Positions 1 through 10,020 of a stretch of 64,000 bases of DNA are shown piece by piece. Within the stretch, counting starts at the first letter, position 1. Each line of letters begins with the position of its first letter. A model generated the notes under the pieces. That model did not search any database. It saw only the letters and a program-made list of their open reading frames with translations, and was not told the origin of the DNA. This DNA is from Buddleja alternifolia (Eukaryota > Streptophyta > Magnoliopsida > Lamiales > Scrophulariaceae), in NCBI GenBank assembly GCA_019426215.1, contig CM033399.1, positions 37,395,022-37,459,021 on the forward strand. The letters are read 5' to 3'. A program made the translations under genes and the position numbers.

Positions 1-1385
1 CATTTCGATGCCCGATTGAAGAAATACGACAAAGCAAAAGAGCAACATTCGAGCATTTTCTTACAGAAAATAATGACTTTTTTCTTACTTACGACTCAGT
101 TTTCTCCCCTTTTTGTGTATTTTTAGGTTTCGACTTGAACATATAAATTATAGACTTTCATATAAAATTTGTAACGCCACAAAAATGGGATCATTTCGAT
201 GCCCAGTTGAAGAAATACGACAAAGTAAACGAGTAACATTTGAGCATTTTTTTTAAGAAAATAATGATTTTTTCCTTATTTACGGCTCAGTTTTCTCCCT
301 TTTTCATGCATTTTTAGGTTTCGACTTGAACATATAAATTGTAGACTTTCATATAAACTTTGCAACGCTACAAGAATGGGATCATTTCGATGCCCAGTTG
401 AAGAAATACGATAAAACAACATTTGAATGCTCAAATGTAGCATTTTCATTTTTTAATGCTCAAATGTTGCTTTATCCTATTTCTTCAACCGGGCATCAAA
501 ATGATCTCATTCTTGTGGCGTTACAAAGTTTATATGAAAGTCTACAATTTATATGTTCAAGTCGAAATATAAAAATGTACGAAGAAGGGAGAAAACTGAG
601 CCGTAAATAAGGAAAAATCATTATTTAAAAAAAAATGTTCAAATGTTGTTTTATCGTATTTGTTCAACCGGGTATCGAAATGATCTCATTCTTGTGGCGT
701 TACAAATTTTATATGAAAGTTTATAATTTATATGTTCAAGTCAAAACCTAAAAATGCACGAAAATGGGAGAAAATTGAGCCGTAAATAAGGAAAAAGTCA
801 TTATTTTCTTTAAAAAAATACTCAAATGTTGTTCTTTTGCTTTGTCGTATTTCTTCAACCGGGCATCGAAATGATCCCATTCTTTTGGCGTTAGAAAGTT
901 TATATGAAAGTCTACAATTTATATATTCAAGTTGAAATCTAAAAATGCACTAAAAAGAGAGAAAATTGAGCCGTAAGTAAGGAAAAAGTCATTATTTTCT
1001 TTAAAAAATGTTCAAATGATCCTCTTTTACGTTGTCGTATTTCCTCAACCGAGTATCAAAATGATCCCATTCTTGTAGCGTTACAAAGTTTATATAAAAG
1101 TCTACAATTTATATGTCCAAGTCGAAATCTAAAAATGCACGAAAAAGGGAGAAAACTAAGTCGTAAGTAAGGAAAAAGTCATTATTTTCTTTAAAAAAAT
1201 GCTCAAATGTTGCTCTTTTACTTTGTCGTATTTCTTCAATCGGGCATCAAAATGATCTCATTCTTGTGGGGTTACAAAGTTTATATGAAAATTTACAATT
1301 TATATGTTCAAGTTGAAACCTAAAAATGCACGAAAAAAGGAGAAAAATGAGTCGAAAACAAGGAAAAACTATTAATTCCTAATTA
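1..1385. repeat. 190-bp tandem array with internal inversion
   Basis: A unit of about 190 bp is repeated. Its anchor, catttcgatgccc, occurs in the forward sense near 1, 192 and 383 (period 191). The reverse complement of the same unit then recurs with anchors near 503, 682, 873, 1063 and 1253 (periods 179, 191, 190, 190). Orientation flips at about 425-465 around a short palindrome built on atgctcaaatgt. The array starts before the window. It could be a satellite or the internal array of a larger element. I see no coding potential; a 70-codon frame at 398 is chance. Confidence 0.85.
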
Positions 1386-1404
1386 AAAAAAAAGGAAAAA
1401 AGAA

Positions 1405-1585
1405 GACGACATGTATCATGTCTTCTTCAATTTTCGAAAATTTAAAAAAAAATTATGAAGACGACATGTAGTATGTCGTCTTCTAATTTCATAAATAAAA
1501 AGAAAAGAAAATTAATGAAAACGACATGCAGTATGTCGTCTTCTAATTTGAAGATGACATACTACATGCCGTTTTATATCTTGAG
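1405..1585. repeat. Cluster of short gacgacat hairpins
   Basis: Four short near-palindromes sit in a row, each with arms close to gaagacgacat and atgtcgtcttc around a loop of about five bases; the last is more diverged. They are separated by A-rich sequence. Short inverted repeats of this kind are typical of subterminal regions of plant CACTA-type transposons, but no CACTA terminus is visible next to them, so the element type is not settled. Confidence 0.6.
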
Positions 1586-1744
1586 ATTTTTTTTAAATAT
1601 TATTCTAATAAAAAACTCTTTTTTGTATGCTTTTTGTGATGATATTCAATTTGCTCCGTCACATAATATTCGTATAATTAATTAACAATTAAAATGTAAA
1701 CAATGTTGTGAATACTTTATCTGTATTTGTATTATAATTTGTCT

Positions 1745-1975
1745 GTTCCAAGTTCAAGCAGATTAAGCTTTCTTTTTAATCTTTTTCTTTTAATGAAAAA
1801 ATAAATAGGAGTAAACTTGTCTACATGAAATTTCATAGTAAAAAACTAATGTAGTATACTTTTTATTGTTATAAGATGTTTAAAATTTATTCTTATTATT
1901 TATTTTTGACTCTTTTGCCATTAAAAAATTGAATTACATATTTAGGTATATCAAAAGTTGTAACAAAAAAAAAAG
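1745..1975. repeat. Dispersed ~215-bp repeat, copy 1
   Basis: Diverged copy of a local repeat that recurs at 3985, 4424 and 5455. Shared landmarks in order are a tttcat(t)gtag-like block, a ttattattt block, then gactcttttgccattaaa, then gaattacat and aggta(t/c)atcaaaagtt. This copy lacks the ttttataatag end seen in the others. No coding potential. 1976-2149 is A+T-rich with nothing recognisable except the template segments used by the filler described under findings. Confidence 0.6.
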
Positions 1976-2149
1976 TTGTATCAAAAGTCACTAAATTTAT
2001 GTTTGATTAAAGTTAGGATTCCAAATTTTTTACCAAATGAGCTACAAAGTTTAAATTTAGAATATATTAGTCTGTTGAGCTTGGTTTTGTCATTCATATC
2101 CTTATATCCATCTTAACCTACAATATAAAATAAAAATTTGATTTGATAT

Positions 2150-3911
2150 TGACACGCTAATACCTAACGTGCTTTTAATAGCAAGTGAGCTTGGTTTTTT
2201 ACCAAATGAGCTACAAAGTTTAATAAAAGTGGACAAAATATGTCCGGGTTGTCGAACCACGGAGACTTGAATTTTAGTTTAAGATTCGTAATGAAGGTAA
2301 AGACAATTAAAGTAAAGCAAGAGAAAAACAATTAAGTAAACGAAAGATCAAAGGAGGGAACAAGCTATGAATTAAACCTCACGAATTGGTTAAAAAGACT
2401 AAGGCACATGCTATGACCAAATCCACTCGTCTATATATATGAGCTACTCTTCGAATTATTAGACTCCTATTGCTTTGGTGAAAACTCCTTAATTAATCAT
2501 TACCCGATGTCTCGGCACATAACAATCCTATGATTGATTGACGGTTCTCTAAATATGTCTATCCGAGAATCTAATCAACAACCACGCATTAACGTTCTAG
2601 AGTTTCCCCGGATAAATCCGGCTAACCGCACCCGGAAATCTTTACCTATTTCTAGGAGCAATTCCACATTAGTTTCGGATGATGTGTTGATTCATTTGAA
2701 CCCTAACCTATCTTCTCTCGAATGACTAGATTAGGCACAATAGCAAGCATATGGAGATCAAGCATATGATTGTGATAAAAGCACAAAATCAACACACAAA
2801 GCAATTAGAAGAATTAATACGAAAATTAACTTCACATATATAGATTCATGAATTCGGTCTTCACATGACCTTAGTTCTACAAGATTAGCTCATATTCAAT
2901 AGCTCAAGAAGGTCTAAAACAATCATATACATAGTTATTAACATAAACATGTAAATGAAATGCAAAAGAAACTCCCTAAGTCTTGAATGATGATGAATCC
3001 TTGCTTGTAGCTTCAATCTCTAGCTCAATCCCCCTTCTTTGCAATCTTCAAAATGATGAAGAATGGTGATGAATGATGATATGGGTGAAGAGTAATGGCC
3101 AGTTGCCTCCTCCTCCAAGGTGTGTTCGGTCAAGAGTGAAGAAAATGGCTTAAGAAGACAAGAAATGATGGGCTCCCTAGTGTGTGTCTCCCTAGTGTGT
3201 CTTCCACTACTCTAAAGTGTGTAGTATAAAATTCCATAAAGTAGATCTACCAAGAAACACACTTATGACATCCCCTCAACACATGTGATGACCTCTTGGC
3301 TTTAAATGTTCCATTCCACCATCAAATGATGAACTTTTAGCTAAAAGGAATCAAAACTCGGGTGTGGTCACGCCTAGGCGCGGGCATGACGGCGCTCGGG
3401 CGCCGCTGACAGAATGCTGAAATTAAATGCAATGTGTCCTGGGCAGCAATCGTATTTCATTCATAACTCTCTCCACGAAACTCCGATTTGGATGATTCAA
3501 GTCCTCATTTGAAGCTAACACATAGTTCTACAACATTGTAGAAGGGAACTTCATCCAATTCGGTCTCTAAACATACGGAAATAGCGCTCAACCGTGGAAA
3601 CTAATGCAGATACGGCGCCCAGGCGTGGACAGTACGACGCCTAGGCGTGGACAGCAGAATGTTGACGTTATTTGCATCTTGTCCGGCGCCTGGGCGTGGT
3701 AATACTGGCGCCTGGGCGTGGACGACCGAAGCAAATTGGCCTGAACTTGTTTTATACGTCGTTTTTCGCCTCGTTTCTTCGTATGCTCAAATTTATCACC
3801 TGTAATCACTTAACACCCCGCTTAAACGCAAATGTGGCATGATTTTGTCAATAAATGAATCCATAGCATAAGTCCCATGGGCTTAAAAACACGTAAAAAT
3901 GCCTCTTATCA
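2150..3911 (-). mobile_element. Solo LTR, Athila-like, antisense
   Basis: Read on the minus strand this is an LTR that starts TGATAAGAGGC and ends with the same AGCGTGTCA terminus as the Athila LTRs at 18858 and 35360. It is flanked by a perfect 5-bp TSD, GATAT, at 2145-2149 and 3912-3916. At 1,762 bp it is longer than the 1.5-kb LTRs of the complete element. It carries six or so copies of the CGCC(C/T)(A/G)GGCG motif at about 3360-3720. No PBS, PPT or internal region adjoins it, so it is a solo LTR left by LTR-LTR recombination. A 35-bp filler interrupts it near its end (2187-2221). Confidence 0.9.
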
Positions 3912-3984
3912 GATATACATTCCCATTTACTGGAATTTAACATTAATTAAAAATTTGTTGTAATTTTGTTGTACCATATATGTT

Positions 3985-4262
3985 GGGATATTCAATTTCC
4001 TATATATTTTCTTCTTTTAATAAATAAATAAATAGGAGTAACCTTATCCATATATAATTTCATTGTAGAGTCCTTATGAAACTATACTTCTTATTATTCT
4101 AAATATTTGAAATTTATTTTTATTATTTGTTTTCGACTCTTTTGCCACTAAAAATTGAATTATGTGAGGGTATGTCAAAAATTTCAAAAAACAACTCGTG
4201 CTTTTATTATAATAATAATAATATAAAATCATAATAATAATAATAATAATAAAATAATATAA
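3985..4262. repeat. Dispersed ~215-bp repeat, copy 2, with (TAA)n tail
   Basis: Second copy of the repeat at 1745. It ends in cgtgcttttattataa and runs straight into an imperfect (TAA)n microsatellite at about 4204-4262. A variable simple-repeat tail at a fixed repeat end suggests a retroposon. 4263-4423 holds only A+T-rich unique sequence. Confidence 0.6.
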
Positions 4263-4423
4263 TAAATATAAGCTTCTTTATCTATTCTATTTTTCCTATC
4301 TTGGGATGAAAAGGATAGAGATTGTCATGTATAATTGGAGCCTCTAAACGTGTGAAGGCATTATGAGCACATGCATTATATTTTTAGTCTATTTAAAAAA
4401 AAAAAAAAAGAGAGTGACTTAAT

Positions 4424-4652
4424 GTACTTCAACATCTAGTTGTACTTTCATTGCAGAGTCTTTAATGAAATAGTATACTTAATTGTTGTTGATATTCTTC
4501 AAAAAAAAAAAAAATTGTCGTTGATAGATACAACTTATTTTTATTATTTATTATTTGGTTCTTTTATCATTAAATAGGTGAATTACATAAGGACGTATTA
4601 GGTACATTAAAAATTTCAAGAAACCACTCATACTTTTATAATAGAAAAGATA
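4424..4652. repeat. Dispersed ~215-bp repeat, copy 3
   Basis: Third copy. It has the fullest 5' block (cttcaacatctagttg), contains an internal poly-A run at about 4500-4514, and ends at actcatacttttataatag. It abuts the inverted-repeat element at 4653 directly. Confidence 0.6.
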
Positions 4653-4892
4653 TAGTCCCACTGAAGTATTGTGTCAAATATTTAACGGTCAACTCCGTTA
4701 GTCAATATTTTGACCGAATTTTTTGTACATAATTCGTACATGAATACACTCACACATGGATTATATTCAATATCACGATATTTCTATTCATATCACGTGT
4801 CACTTACGCATAAAATCTCATCAAAAAATGGGTCAAAATATTGACTAATGGGGTTGACCATTAAATATTGGACGTAATTCTTTCGTGGGACC
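4653..4892. mobile_element. Inverted-repeat (foldback/MITE-like) element
   Basis: The first ~65 bp (tagtcccac...) recur inverted at the right end (...gtgggacca), with shared inner blocks such as caatatttaa and gtcaatattttgacc. Only ~110 bp lie between the arms. No transposase and no clear TSD. The sequence to about 4999 has phrases (tgggaccaaa, aaaaatgcaattttt) also found at the ends of the TIR element at 57711-58945, so the two may be related. 5000-5255 has nothing recognisable beyond a short GC-rich phrase near 5085. Confidence 0.6.
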
Positions 4893-5263
4893 AAATGTGA
4901 GAAAAATTAAAAGTTATGGGATATAATGTGAGAACTCGTAATGAATGGGACCAAAATCCAAAAAAGCCTAACATATGCGACCAAAAATGCAATTTTTCCT
5001 AATAAAAATGAATAAATAAATCAATTAATATGTTAACCATTATCTTATTTATTTGATTTTTTTTAAAATAGACATGACCGTCCACGCATTGTGCGTGTGC
5101 ACCTTATAGTTGATTAAAACTTAAAAATTAAAAGCATTAAGCCTTATTCCTTGATTACAAAAGAACATATAGAAGACAGTTTATGAACTCGATCGGCTAA
5201 ATTAACTAAAACATAATAAAATAAGATAAATAAAATAAAATGAAGAATCAAGTTGCTCAATCT

Positions 5264-5388
5264 CGGGAAAATACTTGGGTGCACCCACACACATAAAAAA
5301 ATATAATAAAATAATATATTCAATATAATAATAAATTATATAATATTTTATTAAATTTTTATGTGTGTGAGTGCATCCAAGTATTTTC
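5264..5388. mobile_element. 125-bp MITE, hAT-like
   Basis: Inverted ends of about 33 bp (GAAAATACTTGGNTGCAC and onward) enclose an A+T-rich loop. It is flanked by a perfect 8-bp duplication, CTCAATCT, at 5256-5263 and 5389-5396. An 8-bp TSD with short TIRs fits a non-autonomous hAT element. A 67-codon minus-strand frame across it is not a gene. Confidence 0.8.
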
Positions 5389-5454
5389 CTCAATCTTCTT
5401 GTCATTTTGATAGGACTTCATTAATAATTAACAGTACTATGTATACTATTTGCT

Positions 5455-5690
5455 GGTCTATTGGAATTCAACATCTATTTGGAAATTTTTATTTTCATTG
5501 TACAGTCTTAATAAACAATATACCTAATTGTTGTTGATATATATAACTTATTTTTGTTATTTATTATTTGACTCTATTGCCATTAAAAGGGTGAATTAGA
5601 TGGGGATATATTAGGTACATCAAAAGTTTCAAAAAATCACCCATATTTTTATAATAGTAGATAGATAGATAGATAGATATAGAAATAGAG
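5455..5690. repeat. Dispersed ~215-bp repeat, copy 4, with (GATA)n tail
   Basis: Fourth copy. It ends at catatttttataatag and continues into a (TAGA)n microsatellite of about six units, then related GAGATA sequence. It shares the 5' block (attcaacatct) and the ttgttgttgata block with copy 3. Confidence 0.6.
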
Positions 5691-6551
5691 ATAGAGATTA
5701 ATATTTAATGTCATTATGTGGCGTGGGAATTCATTTGCAACTAGGTAATTCGATCGCAAGTAAAATCAACATCTATATATAAGTATAATCCTTTATTTAA
5801 TGGATGCATATATATAATATATTAGATTTATAATAATATAACCGATAATCATTATCAAGTGTCAAGTAATCTACATAACAATTTCGTTATAAATATAGTA
5901 AAAATTAAAAAGCCTTGTAGAAAAAGGAAAGAATTTCATAGGAAATAAAGGAAAAATGAAAATTCGGTGAAAACTGGAGAATTTCGTTTTCATTGACTTA
6001 AAATTGAATCTATAGTTCAGAGTTCAGATAGAAAAGTGTTGGATTTTTTAACTCGTGTCTGTGAGGTGATACCAGGTAAAAAATTTGTAAGCTACACATT
6101 GTTTCTTTTTTATGTTTGTTAATAGTATATTCTGAAACTTTTGGGAGGATAATTTACTTGAAGAATGAATCAAATGAAAACGTGCTTAGATTAGAGAGTT
6201 GTAATATGAAAAAAAAAAATTCGGGATTTTTTCCGATTTTTTTTTTTGGAAGAATACATAATGTAAAAATATGTTAGAATTAAATTAATTAACCATGCAA
6301 ATTTGACAATTGAGCTGACATATAGATCTTACGTTTTATTTCTAAAAAACATATTTAGTTTAGTTCTGCTTGTACAATAAACTAAGGAAATATATGGTGA
6401 TTCACCATATATTTTTGGTGAAAATAGAGTTTGTCAAACCTAGATCATTAGGGTGTACAGATGAAAATAAAGTTATCATTTAATCAATTAATGACCAAAT
6501 TATTACATTTGCAATTTAAGTAGGGGGGGTTTCACGTGCACGCTAGCTATC
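5691..6551. other. Non-coding stretch, nothing recognised
   Basis: A+T-rich sequence without a convincing reading frame, RNA gene or repeat boundary. Confidence 0.5.
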
Positions 6552-6754
6552 TGTCACGGATTTAGCCTCAATACTAACGTCTCGTGCGACACTTAGTTTC
6601 GACCCACCTCTTGCGTGACTCGTGCTAAGTCAGCCTGGCCCACTCGTGCTCGTGTGCTAAAGGAAAATTGGCAAAGTGCACAAAGAAGTCTTTTAAAGGA
6701 AAGCACTCTTATTACTCTTCCAACTCTTGGATGGTTACAAATGAATGTCTAGCC

Positions 6755-6766
6755 CTTTATTTATAC
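6755..6766 (-). promoter_or_regulatory. TATA box of the LTR-like element
   Basis: On the minus strand, GTATAAATAAAG gives a good plant TATA box. It orients the element and places the HSE cluster roughly 90-290 bp upstream of it. Confidence 0.5.
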
Positions 6767-6854
6767 TACTCCATTCTTGGAATGGACGGCTGAGATCATC
6801 TTGATCCTACTGCTACAATCTATTATCTAGATTATTCTTCTAAATATTTACATG

Positions 6855-7038
6855 GAAGCTTCTAGATAATTCTACCTACATATGTCTCTACACAATTTTA
6901 GATACTTCTACAATGCTCCACTCTTATCCAAAATATTCTAGAACCTTTTACAATGTTCTACAACATTCCGGACCTTTCTACTAGTTTCTACAGTATTCTA
7001 GAACATTCCAAAATCTTCTAAATTTCTCCGGAATATTC
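6855..7038 (-). promoter_or_regulatory. Cluster of heat-shock-element-like sites
   Basis: Alternating GAA/TTC units spaced by two bases, the HSF binding code, recur. 6996-7008 is a perfect three-unit site (TTCTAGAACATTC). 6855-6872 is a four-unit site with one mismatch. 6966-6978 and 6936-6948 are three-unit sites with one mismatch. 7031-7038 is a two-unit site. HSEs read equally on both strands; the strand given follows the TATA box. Confidence 0.55.
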
Positions 7039-7157
7039 AAGTAGCTTCTAGTCTCTTGTCACTCGGGGAAAAATGTCATGTCCCTGTCGCTTCAAATTGC
7101 CATTGCGTGACACATCGCTTTTCACGATTTTAGAAATTTTGGGTTGGCACCTAATTC

Positions 7158-7191
<34 letters not shown>

Positions 7192-7194
<3 letters not shown>

Positions 7195-8036
7195 ATCATT
7201 ACACTGGGCATCTTAAGATTTTCTGAAATTACAAAAAACATCCTCTAGTTTAATAATTTATATCGAATATTCAAACGTTTCATTCCGTTCAACAATGAGC
7301 ACCTTCCGTTAGGGTTTCAGTACGACACCCTTAAATTTTTTGGAGAACTTCCAAAAATACCCCTTACCATTTTTTGAACCAGGAAACCCCAACTTTTTTC
7401 GGGTAATTATACCCTTTTTGGTGTTATTTGTAATATTTTGTAAAATTATAGGTATTATATGTAATATTGTGTATAAAAATATACAAATAATTATTTATAA
7501 TAAAAAATTATTCTCAAGAAACTAAAATAATTAGAAATTACTAAAACTATATAAAAAAAATTATATGTAAAATATCATTATAATCTTTTATTTAAATTTA
7601 TATAATAGTTTAGAGTGTATAATAGTTTATATAATTTAAAAATTATATGATAATTTTTAGATTAATTTATGAAATTTAAAAATAAATTTAATAATTGTAT
7701 TTTGATAAATTTAATTTCTAAACTAAATTACTTAAATAATATATTACTTTATAAATTAAATAAAAAAAGTAAAGAAAAGAGGGATGGGAAGATTGGGATG
7801 TTAGATGTAATTTATTAAACTGAGAGATGTTTTTTGTAATTTACTTTCATACTCATTTTTTAATTATTTTTTTTGTTTTAAAAAATTATTTTGTAAGGGC
7901 ATTTACGTCTTTTGACACTTTCCATTCAATCTTACATCAATATATGAAACATTGGGCTGTTAGATGTATTTCATTAAACTAGGGGATATTTTTTGTAATT
8001 TCAGAAAACCTTAAGATGCCCAGTGTAATTATTCCT
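7192..8036. mobile_element. TIR element (MITE) inserted in a (TA)n tract
   Basis: The left end (aggatcattacactgggcat) and the inverted right end match over 60 bp or more, including the ttctgaaattacaaaaaa block. The outer flanks are pure TA repeats on both sides (7161-7191 and 8037-8050), so the element sits inside a TA microsatellite. A partial extra copy of the inner TIR sequence lies at about 7787-7845. About 845 bp, no transposase. 8051-8487 is non-coding with nothing recognised. Confidence 0.75.
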
Positions 8037-8507
8037 ATATATATATATATTATGTTTGTTGCATAATTATATAGTTTTTTTTAGCAATATTTGTTGCATA
8101 ATTAGTTGAGTACTGAGATCTGAACTAATATATTCCTTTGATTAATGGTTGTGCATGCAAGTTAATTGTTAGCTTTACTTCAGCCATGAGATTTCACAGA
8201 ACCAGCTCTTTTATTTTTGTTAAATAAATTACTATGATATAATTCGGGGAAGCAATAAAATGGCATACAAATAATTTAGTGCATCACATATTTAGTAAGC
8301 TTGGAAATAAATAGTTGGAATATATAATGTTATATACAGTGCTAAGAAACATCTCAAATTATCTGCGGTTTAATATTTATCTTAATTTGGTTTCTTAAAT
8401 CAAATGCATATCAAGTGTGCAAAATATTTATTCTATATATAATTAAGTTTGCATCACATACATATTTGGCTTATACTTTATATCCATGAAGTGAAATGTG
8501 AAATGAA

Positions 8508-9050
8508 CCCTCATCCGCCTCTCTCCTTTTCTTCAACTCTCAAACCCTAATTTTTTTCTTCCCTTTTTTTTTCCACCGATGATGGTTTGGTGAGGCGGTT
8601 ACCTCCATCACCACTATTGTCAACATCATCATCGGCGGGTTGGGTTGGAGCACCCTTCTTCAAATAATGTATCCCAACTTGAGATATGACGAGATATGGA
8701 TGGATCTAATGAGACAGAGATGGATCTGACGAGATGAAGTCGGACAATAAATAAGGTTTTAGATAGTATTTTATATTTGTGTTTAGTTTTTATTTTCTCT
8801 CTCGAATGAGAGTTGGATTTTCCTCTCGACTGAGAATTTTTCTCTCTTGAATAAGAATGTGGTTTTGAACACAAGAATTTTCTTGTGTTCGTTTGTGAGT
8901 TCTTAAGATTTGTTATCTTCAAGAAACTTGGTAGTTAGTGTTTCAGATGTTCTTTCTACATCGTTTGAGTCGATATGAATTGTATTGTTCCAGGTGTTGT
9001 AAACTTTTGATTGAATGATATATAAGACTGATTTTTCTTCAAAAGAAAAA
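8508..9050 (+). mobile_element. 543-bp retroposon with 20-bp TSD
   Basis: A perfect 20-bp duplication, gaagtgaaatgtgaaatgaa, flanks the segment at 8488-8507 and 9051-9070. The insert ends in an A-rich tail (caaaagaaaaa), as expected for LINE-driven target-primed insertion. It starts with a pyrimidine-rich stretch that looks like a plant 5' UTR and contains ...accctaatttttt. I see no tRNA-type A/B boxes. It may be a short LINE derivative or a truncated processed transcript. Confidence 0.8.
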
Positions 9051-9070
9051 GAAGTGAAATGTGAAATGAA

Positions 9071-9610
9071 ACACAAACAGAATACATAGTGAACAATTTG
9101 ATACTCGATTTGTGATTGATCATCAAAAGATTGTTATAGTTTTGGTTCGTCAAATAAGACAAACCAAGCTCTGAATTAGAGTAATTAAAAGAATGATAAA
9201 GTATATATGTCTAAAAAATCAAATTAATTCAAATTTGACGTATGTTCAATTCAATTAACTAAAGCTCGTTGAGATGACATACAAAAACAAACTCAATTAT
9301 AAATTTTCAAACAATCCCAGCGCCCCTAGCTATCAGTAAACCATTCCAAATATATTGATAGGATTATTTGACATTGACTCAGGATGTATACATGATGGAG
9401 CACAATAAAGAGGGAGGATGTTGACCAATATTGTTGAGACCTTTGGTCAACGGAATAAATACAACACTGAGTTGCTCAACAAACATTAAAAAACATAAAC
9501 AAATTTACATCGGAGGTTTAACTAACTATATTTTCGTACTGGAAAATTCTTAACATACATAGTTTTGACTTTTGATCATTTAGCTTAAATTCTATTATTC
9601 TTAAACCCAA
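9071..9610. other. Non-coding stretch, nothing recognised
   Basis: A+T-rich, with many stops in all frames and no repeat boundary that I can support. Confidence 0.45.
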
Positions 9611-10020
9611 TTGTTCAATTCAATGTTGTTGGGTTAGCGAAGTCAAATCAAGAAACGGAAGTCAAGAACTGAAGAAACGGTTCAAGAAACGAAGTTTTGG
9701 CAGAAATATGATACATTAAAGTGTGTTTTAGCCGCGGCTATTCAATGTAACATTTTACAATTTGCATCGGCAAAATATCAGCCGCGGCACTGGCGAGCAA
9801 CAGTTTGAGCAGCCAGGAAAGCGGTTCGGGCATGGCGTACTTTCTGCAATTTTTTGCTTCCTTTTTGGTTTCGTAGTGTTGTTAGACTTGGTCCCTTTTA
9901 TTAGGATTCTGTTTCCTATTTTGATAGAGTTTTATCTTTCCTCTATTATTTAAATAGGAGGACTGAACTTGTAATTAATAATTCACTCTGAGAAATAAAA
10001 ATGTAGATCTAATGTTGACT
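9611..10020 (+). other. LTR-like promoter fragment, uncertain
   Basis: tgttgggttag could be an LTR start. It is followed by a GC-richer part with two gccgcggc boxes, then a TATA-like tatttaaatagg near 9948 and an A-rich poly-adenylation-like stretch near 10000. This order resembles U3-R of an LTR, but I find no matching 3' end or TSD. The 63-codon frame at 9762 is not convincing. Confidence 0.3.

Larger units (their letters stand above)
6552..7112 (-). mobile_element. Solo LTR-like element with heat-shock motifs
   Basis: The segment begins TGTCACGG and ends GCGTGACA, a 7-bp terminal inverted match with TG...CA as in LTRs. On the minus strand a TATA box (GTATAAATAAAG) sits inside with a dense HSE cluster upstream. 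About 561 bp. Flanking 5-mers (ctatc and catcg) do not match, so the integration signature is lost or the ends are slightly off. No internal region adjoins it. An LTR identity is inferred from termini plus promoter layout; a copia origin is possible but not shown. Confidence 0.55.

Noticed and set aside
1..1385. CRISPR-like array
   Set aside because: Units are 190 bp with no unique spacers, one block is inverted, and the DNA is a plant nuclear sequence.
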